DNA of 64,000 nucleotides from contig OX419755.1 of NCBI GenBank assembly GCA_948567375.1, forward strand, positions 73,040,944 to 73,104,943, in the 5' to 3' direction. The notes under the pieces were generated by a model. The model worked only from the letters and a program-made list of their open reading frames with translations. It made no database searches and had not been told where the DNA came from. Below, piece by piece: positions 21,119 to 32,340 of this stretch. The translations under genes were made by a program, and so were the position numbers. Each line of letters begins with the position of its first letter. Positions within the stretch are counted from its first letter, which is position 1. This DNA comes from Lunularia cruciata. Lineage: Eukaryota; Streptophyta; Marchantiopsida; Lunulariales; Lunulariaceae.

Positions 21119-22991
21119 CTATACATACTTTACAGGCGGCTTTGGGTTCAGTGGGTGAGGGCATTGGTTGCCCATATGCCCCGATCCTTTATAGTTTCCG
21201 CACAAGGGAACATACCCAATTTGCCTTCTTGGCTCGGGACAGTTTGGGGACCAATGTCCCATCGAGCCACAATTATAACAGGCTCCGGGTGCAACATTCT
21301 GAGGCTGATTTTGGTTGCTCATTGGTGGTCTTTGTGGAGGAGCATTGGGGTTATACTCCTTGGGTCCAAACCTCGGACCTTGATACGATGTGCTTGCTTG
21401 AGGCTGTACCTCCTGAGTTTGGTACACCGCCTCTTTGTCCTCGTCTTGGTTCCATCCCGGAATCCAATCAATTTGCTGCACCGGGAATGCATTACGAGTA
21501 TTGCATTCTGTGTTGGCGTGGCCGGATTTGCCACATGCGGTGCATCACACATTAGATTGTCCAAATGTTGGGGCCTTTCTTCGATCCTTAGCCCCAATCA
21601 TCTGGATCTTGAAATCCGAAAACTCCTTAATGAGGGCATCCAGCTTTGTATCCGCCTTATGTACACTCTTGGCTGGAGGAGTCACTGGTTTCTTGCCTCC
21701 ACGTCTTTTGACTCATCTTGGCTTTGATTCTTCTTTGGATTCCGAAGAAGAGCTTGAAGACGTAGAGGATTTGTTCAAAGACGGGGAGGTGCTGCGCGAA
21801 GCTCTCCTTCTGGGCTTCTTGCCTTTCTTCTCTCGATTTCTCCGGTTACCGGCAGAGTGAGAGTGGGCCACTTCATAATGAGCAACATGTTTGAGTACTT
21901 TGTCTAGGGAAGTTATGTTCCTCTCCCTGGCAAAGATTTGTATCTCTGGTGAAAGGCCCATAGGAACCAAGTAATGGCTTGGGCATCGGAGTAACCCACC
22001 ACCTCCGATTGCTTGGGAACTTGGTTCAGTAGTGCCATGAACCACTTAGAGTAGTCTATCAACTTCTCCTTCTTGCCACGTCCAAATCGTTGAGTGCCGC
22101 GAAGACACTTGTATCGTAGTCAACTTCCCAGAATCGTTCCAGGAAGTTGTTTCTCAAGTCTGCCCAGTCCGCTGGTACAAACCCCTTTTGGGTCACATGG
22201 GTGTACCAGCTCCGAGCTTTCTTGCGGAGCAGACTTGGGAAAATTCTCAGTCGATCCACCAAGTCATGCTCCTTGTTAGCAAAGGAGATGACTTCAAATT
22301 CTTCGATGAATTCATCGGGGTCTTCGTCTTGTTCTGTCCCCTTGTACTTCTGATAGGCGTATCGGGTGACAGGGAGCAAAGTCATTGTTCGATGCACTAG
22401 GATCGGCTGAGGTAATGTGGAACTTGACGGAACGGAAGGATTGGCTGGAATTGATGCCGTGTTGTCAGCCCAGGGATTCCAATTCGTGAAATTCAAGGTA
22501 GGGTCTTCTTTGACAATTTCTGCTATGAGGGTGTTGACTTCAACCCGAGTGGAAGATTCAAGATCAACACCTTTGATGGGTTCTTCAAAATTCCTTCGGG
22601 ACAACTGAGGAATCGTTTGTAGAAGATGTTGACACTCGTCTTTAGTAAGTGTTCGTGCTGTCTTTTCTCAAACAAAGGTCTTCAAGGAAACAAATTCCTT
22701 TACAGCTCTAGGAGAAGTTGGTGTACTGGGCCGCAATGCATATGTTTGCCCACTTGATTCTTTCTTCTTCTTGGAAGAAGAGGGAGATGCAAAGTAGCCT
22801 TGCCAACCGCCTTCACGTTTCTTGTGGTCAAGTTCTCGTAGGGCTTCTTGCACTTTGTGAAGGAGTTGAAACTCCAACACCTCTCGTTTAGTTTTGTCAA
22901 TGATGGATGGGACGTTCAGAGGGTCGTCTTCTTCATGCTGAAATGCTCGTCTTTGAGCTCTCTCTTCCCGTTGTTCTCTCAATGCAGACAT
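21119..22991 (-). pseudogene. gag with three zinc knuckles
   Basis: A real ATG lies at 22991, 64 bp past the primer site. The N-terminal part is Glu/Lys-rich (MSALREQREERAQRR), then a TGA near 22667, then in the same frame a capsid-like part to 22059 (DPDEFIEEFEVISFANKEHD, KARSWYTHVTQKGFVPADW). A frameshift near 22050 precedes a basic/Ser-rich region (21860-21713). Three knuckles follow: CTACGKSGHANTEC (about 21500-21545), CYNCGSMGHWSPNC (about 21245-21290) and a degenerate CGNYKGSGHMGNQC (about 21160-21205). A Lys/Glu-rich linker leads into protease. Confidence 0.85.
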
Positions 22992-23054
22992 TCATATTGC
23001 GGTGATACCCAATTTCCAATTTGGCTTTGTATTCTTCTACTTCCGAGATTTGTA

Positions 23055-23072
23055 TCCCCGGCAGCGGCACCA
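23055..23072 (-). other. Primer binding site, tRNA-Asp-like
   Basis: The plus strand reads TCCCCGGCAGCGGCACCA, seven bases from the 5' LTR. From memory it differs at two positions from the 3' end of plant tRNA-Asp (GUC), the primer of many Ogre/Tat/Athila elements. Confidence 0.75.
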
Positions 23073-23079
23073 AAAATCA

Positions 23080-25866
23080 TGTGACAACCCGGCAAATATC
23101 ACTTTTGCGGTAATCGGGTAAGTAAAGTTTGTTCCTACAGAGATACGAGTCAGAAATGTCCAAATACAAAGCAAAGTAACAATTTAGTTCTTCTTGGTTG
23201 CATCTTTAATCTCTCAGGTAGAAACCACACCCAGAAGAGAGTAACAAGCACTGACTTGTAGTCCTGTCACAAATTCACACTCCTTAATCACAACTCCTTC
23301 AAATCTTTCCAAACAATCTTGATTGTGATGATTCAGGCTCTCCCAAAAATGGTACTTCGCTGCAAAACGACTTTGCCTCAGAATTGTGTTCCACCCCTCC
23401 ACTGAAGGCACAACTTCCTCGATTGAAATTGTTCACATCAACTTCGCATTGCACTCACAAATGCAGAATACTACCAACACTACAATTCCTCTCAGATCTA
23501 TCAAGGCATTGCTCCAATTGCACTTCACTCACAATCAAACACACAGAATGAAGATCAAGGCTGTGGAATCCAACATCCAACAAGCACTCTGATTTGTACT
23601 TCAAATTTCTTCACATACTCACAAACATACACACAAAGTTGATACTCGGAATCAAGCTCAAGCGATGAGCACTGCTTCACAGCACTTCGCTTTATCTATT
23701 CTCAGAAATAATGAGCACTGAACAACAATTCTCTATGAATGCCACTCTTAAATAGTGAACAAATCGTCAATTCTAACAACTATACCATTCTACAACAACT
23801 TTTCTAACCTGCAGATCCAAAATGACAATGCACCTCTTCATATCTGCCTCTTCAAATCTCAAAACTGTTACTAATCCGATCTGATGTCTACTTCTTCCTC
23901 GGCTTTCAAACCCAAACTCGAAGTAATTTTACTTCCTAATATTCTGTCCTTGGTTTTCACATCTTCTACTTCTTCTACCAGATCCAACAATTCTCTTTCC
24001 TAATCTGAAATTCCACTAGTGGGCAATCTATCTAACTCCTTATCTCCCAACCCACTCTTCTCTAATGTTTCTGAGGGCAACTCCAAAGACATTTGGACTC
24101 CTATGTTATCTACTTCGGGTTTTGCTTTAACATCTTTCTGAAGTTTTTCTAGCTCTACTTTCACTAAGTCTAATCTAATGGAAATGTTATCCTCTACCTC
24201 TAAAACCTTCCTATCTACACAAGTTCTTAATTTAATTAACAAGGCATTCATCTCCGTGTCCTTTGCTTGTCTTTGCCTCGTCTCCTGCACCAACAACTTC
24301 AACTCGTGCAGACGCGCTTCTTCAATTCAAACGTTGGCTTCTGTACTTAACATCGCGTTCACCCTGAGGACTATCTCCTGCAATGGTTCCAATCTTGTCT
24401 TCCTTTCTCATTCCCGATCTGCAAGCTATTCCTCTTGGTACATCGCCAACTCTTCCTCAAACTCTGCTTTCACTGCTTCCTTCTCTTTCTCCTTCTGTTC
24501 AATCTTCTCTTCTTGATTACAAAGGAACTCTCGTAATCTCTCTTCTTCTCTTTATCGTGCAGCCAACTCTCATTGCCAGAGTTGCTTCTTCTCCTCCATA
24601 CTCTCCATCACTCTATCGAGCTCTTGATCCTTCACTGCTACCCTCGCCATAGCATGGATAAGCTCTACTCTTGAATCAGCAAACTGCTGCTTCAAGATTT
24701 CATATTCGGCTACCTGTCTCTCTCTTGCTATATCACTCTTCCTCACAAGATCTTCTCGATAGCTCACTTCTCTCTTCAGGTCTTCAATTACCTGACTTCT
24801 CTCTACTACTTCCGCTCGCAGTACTTCTCTCTCCTCCTCACCTCGGGTTACACTCCTCTTCAACTCCAAGTTCTCTTCTTCTAATCTTGCTACCACCTGC
24901 AATATAGTCTATACCTCCGGACAAGTCGACTGCATCTCCTTCTTCTTCTGCTCCAAATGCACCAACAAAGGGCACACTACCTCTTGCAGGTACTCCACTC
25001 CATCACTGGCAACTTTTTCCTCTCGCGGAGTGGTCTCTCTTTTCTCCTCGTGTTCTTCTGATACTCGCCTTCTTCTTTGGAGTCTTTGTATCGGGATTGA
25101 TGCCTCACTGCCCGAGCTTTCTTCTGCCTCTTCCTTCACTCTTCTCGGCCCCGCCTCACACTTCACCTTACGTCTCGAGCAAACTTCTTGCTGTACTATG
25201 ATCTTCTTGTCCTCAAGCACCGGTACTTCGTCTTCCAGTGATGTATTGGCTTTGGCTTCTACCTCGGCTTGCACTTCTTCTCCGTATTCTGCAGCCGCTG
25301 GCGCCGAGGTCATCTCTCCTCCGTCTTCACTATCACTGCTCGTATCTCCGCTCTGTAGTGTCAGCTCAGGTTCCTCCTCATGTTCCTCGTCCTCCGTTTT
25401 GAGCTCGGCCTCGCCTTCTGAGTCTTGATCTTCTGACTCAATTACCACCATTCCTTGCCTCGGGTTACTTCTCTGCATCTTCCGAGGTTTCTTGCTTTCT
25501 TCGGCTTCTGCTTGCCGAGTCCTCTTCTTTGTCGGGGTACTCACTATGACCTCCACGTTTTTCCCTTCTTGCATATGAGCCGCCAATTTTGAAACGGCCC
25601 TTTCTTGAATTTCTCGCCCCGATGAAAGGTTGTTAGACTATCTTCGCCTCGGGTTGAGCTCCCCCCAATCCAAAGACAATTTACTTCGGGTTGTATGCTG
25701 ATAGGGCATTTCTGAGTACTTCACCTTATGACCCAAAGTCATTTTACTTTGGGTTTCATCTTGAAGACTCTTTTCTTTGCTTTCTTTGGCCATATAGGCG
25801 CAATCCGACTTCTCTATACACTTCTTCTCCTTTATTCTGAAAAAAACAAAAAATGTGGGCACCACA
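23080..25866 (-). repeat. 5' LTR (copy C) with 993-bp deletion
   Basis: Same termini as copy B. Relative to B it lacks about 990 bp (B positions roughly 15618-16610), removing the U3-ORF start, its TATA box and the whole N-terminal domain. The size difference between the LTRs is 993 bp. The gag-pol TATA box is at 23747-23755. Confidence 0.92.
23871..25586 (-). pseudogene. U3 ORF, type 1 (copy C), N-terminally deleted
   Basis: The frame is kept from KNVEVIVSTPTKK in the acidic linker through the coiled coil to the tail VDIRSD, with several stops (for example near 24905, 24568 and 24303). At the site where copy B has TGA after QRRR, this copy still has CGA, showing the B stop is a CpG transition after insertion. 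The apparent upstream Met (MAAHMQEGK) is created by the deletion junction. Confidence 0.75.
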
Positions 25867-25871
25867 CGTTG

Positions 25872-28195
25872 GCAGCTCTCACACGATTGGACAAATTTGT
25901 GAACATCTCATGTCATGTTGGGCCACCATCATCGGTGTTGGAGTGTACCCAAGGTCTTGTCTACACCCATGTGTGCATCTATGGGTAAATCATGGGCTTG
26001 TTATAGGCGCACAAGTCGAAGATCACCTTTGGGTGGAACATAGATCCAGTCCTCATGGAATAGAAGGCCTTCCTTGATGGAGAAGATGTTGGACTCCTTG
26101 TCACATGTTGTAAGGCAACCATGTACCATTTGGAAGAAGAGATCTTGTTGTAGAGCTTACCAAAACTCATTTTGGACCTTGGAGTCAATTGACATCATTG
26201 TAATTGCTGCTGTGATGAGAGGAAGAGACTTCAAATCAGGTCGTTGTGATAAAGCATCAAGGATGACATGGAACCGACCTGGTTTGTACTCAAGTTTGAT
26301 GTCAAACAATTGGAATTGTTCCTCCCATTGATGATGTCAACTCTTCATGTGTTCCAAGTATAAGGTCTACAACAATGGTTTGTGATCAGTTTGCATGATC
26401 ACTTGTTTCCCCAAGAGGTAATGCCTCCATACCTTAGTGGCATATACCATTGCAAGTTGTTCTTGATCTCAAGTAAAGTAGTTTCTTTCAGCCGTATTGA
26501 GTCAGAAAGACACAAAGGCAATGGGATGTAGTCCATCTGGGAATTCTTATTGCAACATGGCTCCAATTGCAAAGTTAGAAGCATCAAAATCAACCACACA
26601 TGTTAGTTGAGGATCATACGGTTGAAGAATGGGTCTTGAAGACACGATATGTTTCAACTTCTAGAATGCTTCTTTGTGCTTGGTGGCCTACTGGAAGCTC
26701 AAGTCCTTCCCCAAGAAGTCAGTCATGGTGCAACTACATGAGCATAATAATGGATGAACCGTCGGTAAAAACTAGCCAATCCATTAAATGCTTGTACTGC
26801 TATAACATCCTTTAGAGTAAGCCAATTAGTAATGGCCTTGATTTTCTCCTCTTCCATCTTGATCTCCTCTAATGAGATCTTGTGAACCAAGAAGGTAACT
26901 TCCTTTTGCCAAAAGACACACTTTGAGCTCTTGTAGTAAAATTTCCATTGTCATAGTTGTCTTAGGACTTCTCACATGTGATTCACGTGTTCTACCTCTG
27001 TCTTGCTATAGATTAAGATATCATCCAAGAACATCACCACGTACCAATCCAATAGTCCATCCAACACCCGATGCATCTGATCCATGAAGACTACTAGAGC
27101 ATTAGTAAGCCCGAAAGGCAGAACTCTCCACTCAAAATGCCCATACCTTGTGCAAAAGGTAGTCTTTTGCACATCTTCCCTATCAATGAGGATTTGCCAA
27201 TAGCCACTATGAAGATCCAGCTTGGAAAAGTATCATGCTCTACTCAATTGATCAAGCAAGTTATCAATCTGAAACAAGGGATATGCATTGTTCACTATTT
27301 GCTTATTGAGTCCATGATAATCAATACAAAAATGAAGTCCTCCATCCTTCTTTGGAACAAATAGTACTGGTGCTCCCCAAGGAGAGGTACTATGTTGTAT
27401 CAAGTCCTTCTCCAACAATTCCGTAAGTGTTGTTTGCAACTCCTCTAACTCCTTTGGTAAGAGCCAATAGATTGGTCTACTCATTGGAGTACTTCCTAGC
27501 AATTACTCAATCTTGAAAGGCATATCACAATCAAAGGGTAATCCCTTTGGCAGATCATCCAGAAACACATCCGCAAACTCTTGAACGATTTGATCAACCA
27601 TTGCTTGATGAGGCTCTTTACACTCCTCAGATTGTCCTTGTGCAATCGGCTTGATCCACACCACAAAAATAGACTTATCTTCCTCCAAAGCTTACTCTAT
27701 GGCTGCTTCACTAACAAACTTCTCATCTAGGGATTCATCTCTTTGCAAAGCTTGCTCCTTGGTTGCCTTCCTAGCAAACTTCCCATCTTGGGACTCCTCT
27801 CCCTTCAAGGCATGCTCTATGGCTACCTTCCCGAAAAACTTTCCATCCTGGGACTGACTATTCATAGGTGTCTTACTCATAGGTGCCAAACAACCTAATC
27901 GGAAATTCCTACCTTGGTGTTGTACTTGAATATGTCATCGGGTCCAATCAAATTGAACTTTATGACATTCAAGCCAAGGTAGTCCTAAAATGACATCATA
28001 GTGTAGAGGTGCCACTACAAACCTCAAACACTCCTTCCCAATCTTAAAGGTAACAAGATGCAAGGTATTGAATGTGGAACCTTTTCTACTATCCGCTATC
28101 ATCAATCTACTTCCAATCACCGGCTTGATAGGAATACCCAATTGCTTTGCTACTTGCATAGACATGCAATTCTTTGAACTTCCAATATCAACCAA
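25872..28195 (-). pseudogene. Protease, RT, RNase H and start of integrase of F
   Basis: Reading leftward: protease at 28195-27935 (DIGSS near the active site, VILGLPWLECH later); RT at 27688-26972 with [36 protein letters not shown] and the catalytic FLDDILIYS; a disrupted tether and RNase H at about 26900-26200 including a TDHKPL motif; then the integrase zinc-binding region up to 25872, where the Tat-like element splits it. Several stops and small disruptions are present. It is closely similar to the fragment at 1-1317, which helped align the domains. Confidence 0.85.
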
Positions 28196-28289
28196 AATCC
28201 TACAACCTTGATTAGATATTGTACCTTACAAGTGAAGGAAACTTGCATAGGTCAAGCCTTCAATCCCATAGGAACTAACCAAGCTCATA

Positions 28290-29420
28290 GTAGGCGGCTC
28301 AAAATCTCCTACTGGTATTCCTTGTTTCCCTGATCATTCTGTTCCACAAACTCCATTTGGGCAACTTATTGAGGTCGCCCATTCCTAAGTGGACATTCAG
28401 CAATGCAATGTCCAACTTGGTAAAAATAAAAACAACCTCCATTTTGTCACAATCTTTCTCTATCCGTTGTACCAAGTGGTCTCCGTTGGATAGCATCAAT
28501 CTCCATTGGTGCCGGTTCTTCCACTCGTGCATAGTGTATTGGTAGGCTTTGTGGAAGTTGAGGTCAAGACCATGTTGTTGCAACCAAGGAATCAAAGCGC
28601 TCACCCAATTGCATGGCTTCTTCCACATTTTGTGGTTCTTGCACTGTTATCTCCAATTTGGTTCATGACTCCAATCTCTGCACAAATTGATCCAAAACTT
28701 CACCTTCTTGTATATCTAGAATTTGCATGATGATGTTTTGAAATTGTATGATGTAGCTCCTTACAAAGCCAATCTACTTCAACTTTGCCAATTTATCTTG
28801 TGTGGCTCGGGTGGCATTTATAGTTTGAAATTGGCCAAGTATTACATCCTTGAATTTTGCTTATGTCAAAATTGGTGCAACAATCTATCATTCAGCTCAC
28901 TCCACTTGGAATTGCCACCAAAGTTTTGCCACACCATCCAATTAGCTAGAAGCCAAGAGAATATTTTTCCGTTCATCTTGAAGATTGGTGGCTTCAAAGT
29001 AGCATTCATAGTCAAGCACAAAATTCTCCACTATGCCCGGAAGATTTTTGCCTTCAAACACCTTGGGTTTTGGAAATTGGATGTGATCTTCTCCATCTCA
29101 AACTGGTGCTCTCTCTATGTGTTCTTATCATTGCTGGTCTTGGTCATCCAACAATTGAGTAAGGTGCTCGATTTATTGCTACATTGCAAGGATAACGTCC
29201 GGTATTTCCACCATGACTACTACTCTATCCCACTACTCCCAATTTATCTAATTGATTAATACATAGATGCAACACGTCCATCATTCTCCATAAGTTACAA
29301 TCGGAAGTATCAAGGGTTCCTCAAAGAAGGTGATCATATGCAAAAAATCTTGTCCAAAGCGCAAGGTAATGAATTGTGTGAAATGATGCTTGGGTAATAT
29401 CTAGACATGAAAATCCCAAT
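28290..29420 (-). pseudogene. gag remnant of chromovirus F
   Basis: Gag is broken by many stops. A nucleocapsid knuckle survives near 28415-28460, but its second Cys is replaced (GCFYFYQVGHCIAEC), so it would not bind zinc normally; the sister copy at 1544-1585 keeps the intact CX2CX4HX4C. The N-terminal boundary is unclear. Confidence 0.65.
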
Positions 29421-29473
29421 GGAGTGGCGGAAGTAGATTTGGTGGTCCATAAATTCCATCCATCCCATTCTTG

Positions 29474-29484
29474 TTCTGATACCA
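29474..29484 (-). other. Primer binding site of F (tRNA-Met type)
   Basis: The minus strand reads TGGTATCAGAA one base from the 5' LTR, matching the initiator tRNA-Met site apart from the end. Confidence 0.85.
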
Positions 29485-29739
29485 ATGTAAAAGTCCAAGA
29501 CTGAGGAGAGAAAGAGGAGAATGGAAGCTCACATTGGGACACTTGAATGAGGGAAAACTCCAAATGCCTAGCATGAGCTTTGGCTTTGGTATTTATAGGT
29601 AGCATACAAGGCCCTTGAGAAGCTTCTCAAGAAGTTTCCTTGAGCCATTTTTGTAAAGTGCAAGCCAAGTTAACTAGGAAGCCTCTCAAGAAACTTCCTT
29701 CTAGAAGCCGCTTACTTGGCGTGCAAGCTAAGCTAGTTG

Positions 29740-29757
29740 GAAGCTTCTAGAAGCTTC
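29740..29757. promoter_or_regulatory. Perfect heat-shock element, four units
   Basis: GAAGCTTCTAGAAGCTTC is four alternating nGAAn/nTTCn pentamers, the consensus bound by plant heat-shock factors. It lies about 140 bp upstream of the TATA box in the 5' LTR. Sequence match only; activity is inferred. Confidence 0.65.
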
Positions 29758-29811
29758 CTTTTAGATGCTACTTATTTGAGGGGCAAGCTTCCCAAGAAGT
29801 ATTCTAGATAC

Positions 29812-29824
29812 TTCTAGAATATTC
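29812..29824. promoter_or_regulatory. Second heat-shock element, three units
   Basis: TTCTAGAATATTC is a perfect TTCnnGAAnnTTC. The same 13 bases are at 11870-11882 in the other LTR; the H LTR has a one-base-degraded version. Confidence 0.65.
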
Positions 29825-29894
29825 TAGGCTAATTTGTGTTATTTGCTACTTCGTTACCCTTACTAACTTCGTTGCTAAACTCCATATTGTTACA

Positions 29895-31436
29895 TTGTGG
29901 CAAGAAGGAGGACAAGAATGAAGGAGTCTCTTCTTGATTTTCTACTGGGAGTTGAAGCTCTTGAAGACCATCCCATCCATCTCTGCTATTGGGCAATCAA
30001 GTCTAGGAATTTTTTATCAATCGACCAATGTTGCGTTTCTAATAAGGGCTTTTCCTTAGATTTTGAAGTCTATTATTGTCCTTTGGAGGAAAGTGAGAAA
30101 GGAAGGGAAGAAACTTTCTGTAAAGTGAGCAATGAATGGACACACAAAACTGCTGCTATTGCTCCTATATTGTAGGCGAGGGTATGTTGGGTGTGTAAGG
30201 AGGAGGAGCAGCAGATTGTTGGATTGAGGGAAGTCAAGATCGGGACCAAAAATCAATCGGGACTTCACAAAGACAGGGAGGTAGAAGGGACTGAGTAGGA
30301 ACAAATAAGATGATCAAGAATTGGTGCGGTGAGAGTGGAACAAACAGAAGCAGCAAAAATGATTGGTTTTGACCTATCTGGTGAAGCTTGGACAGAGAGA
30401 AAACCACTTCTTCTTTCTTGGTTTGCCTCTTGAACATCACTTTCTTCCAATCTAGAATAGACTGCTTCCTCACAAACCTTAGTAGGAATACTTTTATCAT
30501 ACCCATGGGAGGGCTCATCTATAAATTAATGTGAGTTTGAGCTTTCCCAGCCTGCCCCATTGACACCCCAAGATTTTGTTTTTGAAGTACTTGGGTAGTC
30601 CGATGCAAGAGAACTAATAAGTGAAAGGACCTCCTTCAAATACCCTTCACAACAATTTTAGAGTCACTCCTTTTCCCTTGGCTGCAAGTAGTGCAGCCTA
30701 TGTCCTCAAGAGATGGACAAACTCTAGGACATTTAGCATCACTTTCATTAAACTTTTTTTTGGAATCTTTTGGGTTTTATCAAAGAGGAGGCATGTGGTT
30801 CTAGATTCTCTTTCAGACTTTGATGTAAGGTCAAAGCTCTTGTAATAGGAGATGTGATTGCAATTAAATCACAATCCTCTTCCAAAAGAACATAATTCTG
30901 GGATAACATATCTAGACATCCACTCAGGTTGTCACCTTCATCATCAGAATCTTTACTAGGAAGTTCATGCATTGGTGCAGCAAATAATGCATCTGAGATG
31001 GAAGAGCTACCCTAAACCCCCTCTCTATGCTGAAGATTGCTTGATGATATAAATTGTACTGCAAGATTCAAACTTTGCCACTCCGGTAGCTTCACCATTG
31101 TGCATATAAGCCTTTTATTCCAGGTGCAACTTTCACAAAAGGTAATTTTCCAGCAGCATCCCTTATCCCCCTTTGGAATTTATTTCATAAGTTTTGACTC
31201 AGGACTCAGATGAATATTTTGTTTAGTGCATTGGAAAGCCTATCTTTAGGGTTACAAGTTGATGCAATTAGATGGTGACTTTGAGTATTTGAAGGAGCTG
31301 CTGTAAAATTATTTCTGTCTTATGACCCACTCCCTTGAGTATTGGAGTTTTAAGGTAGAAGGTTTAGGGACTCAAGAAAAGTCTTTAAGTGCAGCAATAT
31401 CCTCAGTAGTACTTGTGAAGCATAAGAAAGCAGAGA
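29895..31436 (+). other. Unassigned stretch between chromovirus F and copia gag
   Basis: This should be copia leader, but at about 1.5 kb it is longer than such leaders usually are. Only short open frames are present; the longest-looking (30972-30748 minus, 74 codons) matches nothing I recognise. A CTATAAATTA box is at about 30517. It may hold an older insertion or captured host DNA. Confidence 0.35.
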
Positions 31437-32290
31437 TTGAATACCTTAAAGCTTGGTGGACCTAAGTTTGATGTGGCAAAGTTTGATGGCCGCATGGATT
31501 ACTTGCTATGGGAATGCCAAGTGAAAGGAGTGTTGAGGGCAGCTAGTTTGGGTAAGCTCTTGAGGGAGAAACCTGAGAATGTGAAACAAAGTGATTGGGA
31601 TGATATGCAAGAACAAGTTGCAAATACTGTTTTGCTTCACCTTCAGCCCCATGTAATCAAGCAAGTGTGGGAGCATTCTGATTGTACCTCCTTGTTTGAT
31701 GCACTTCATAGCAAGTATCATTAGAATGAATTGTCAAATCGATTGTACACAAATCTCAAACTAATCACATTCAAGATGAAACCAAAGACCAATAGTAGAG
31801 ACCATGTGGATGCATTTTGTGACCTAGTATAGACTTGAAAAACTTGGGAGAAGACTTGAATGAGGAGCGGAAGGCATTGGAAGGCACTTGTTGGGCTCCT
31901 TACCGCCATCCTATCAATCACTTTCACAAGTTCTATTACACCGTGAGAAGAAGACTATTACATTTGAAGAGGTGACATTAGCTCTACTTCTGGATGACTT
32001 GCAACAAAAACTTGTTGCAACCTCAATGTCATCTTTTATTCCAGGCAATGCTTTGGTTGTCCAATGTGGGAGAGCTCAATAGAGGACTAATGATGGTGAT
32101 AAGAGGAAAACCAAGGCCAGGTCCAGGTCTAAGACTAGAGGCAAGTCCAAGGAGAAGAAACATGTGACTTGTTTGGGATGTGGCAAAGTAGGACATATGA
32201 AGAAGGAGTGTAAAGCTAAGGGCAAAGGAAAGGTAGATGAAGGTTCTTCAACAAACATAGCTTATGCTGAGGAAGATACTGATCTATTGG
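31437..32290 (+). pseudogene. Copia G gag
   Basis: The N-terminal part (31437-31724) reads FDGRMDYLLWECQVKGVL, typical of copia gag (the YxxWxxxMK-type region), and continues with stops and a shift near 31725-31880. The nucleocapsid knuckle at 32170-32211 is intact: CLGCGKVGHMKKEC. Basic residues flank it. It is followed by protease. Confidence 0.82.
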
Positions 32291-32340
32291 ATGATTAGTA
32301 TGATTTGTGATGTTGTGGGTATGCCCTTTGTGCCTCATCT

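Larger units (their letters stand above)
13133..25866 (-). mobile_element. Tat/Ogre-like Ty3/gypsy element with giant ORF-bearing LTRs
   Basis: This is a complete 12,734-bp minus-strand element: 3' LTR 13133-16912, internal 16913-23079, 5' LTR 23080-25866, exact duplications CGTTG at 13128-13132 and 25867-25871. LTR ends are TGTG...CACA. It has a tRNA-Asp-like primer site, polypurine tract, gag and pol, plus a long ORF inside each LTR. By eye the LTRs differ at about 15 of the first 310 aligned bases, mostly transitions, so insertion is not recent. The FSGYNQ RT motif, large size, primer type and lack of a chromodomain suggest the Ogre/Tat/Athila group (inference). It is inserted in the integrase of chromovirus F. 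Confidence 0.95.
11527..29894 (-). mobile_element. Ty3/gypsy chromovirus, complete outline (element F)
   Basis: This is a minus-strand element with LTRs at 11527-11952 (3') and 29486-29894 (5'), exact duplications TTGTG at 11522-11526 and 29895-29899, a Met-type primer site and a polypurine tract. Removing the 12.7-kb element nested within its integrase leaves about 5.6 kb, normal for a chromovirus. Order along the minus strand: gag with knuckle, protease, RT, RNase H, integrase, chromodomain. Numerous stops make it defective. It is inserted in the copia leader. Confidence 0.95.
29486..29894 (-). repeat. 5' LTR of chromovirus F with heat-shock-like array
   Basis: The 409-bp LTR runs TGTAAAAGTCC to ATTGTTACA. 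On the minus strand a TATA box CCTATAAATA lies at 29590-29599. Upstream (higher coordinates) are degenerate repeats of about 60 bp containing GAAGCTTC palindromes. Confidence 0.93.

Noticed and set aside
29600..29830. GAAGCTTC palindromes as terminal inverted repeats of a DNA transposon
   Set aside because: They lie inside a well-bounded LTR and repeat at about 60-bp spacing, with no target duplication around them.
30748..30972. 74-codon minus frame as a gene
   Set aside because: No recognised domain, no conserved copy elsewhere in the window, and short enough to occur by chance.
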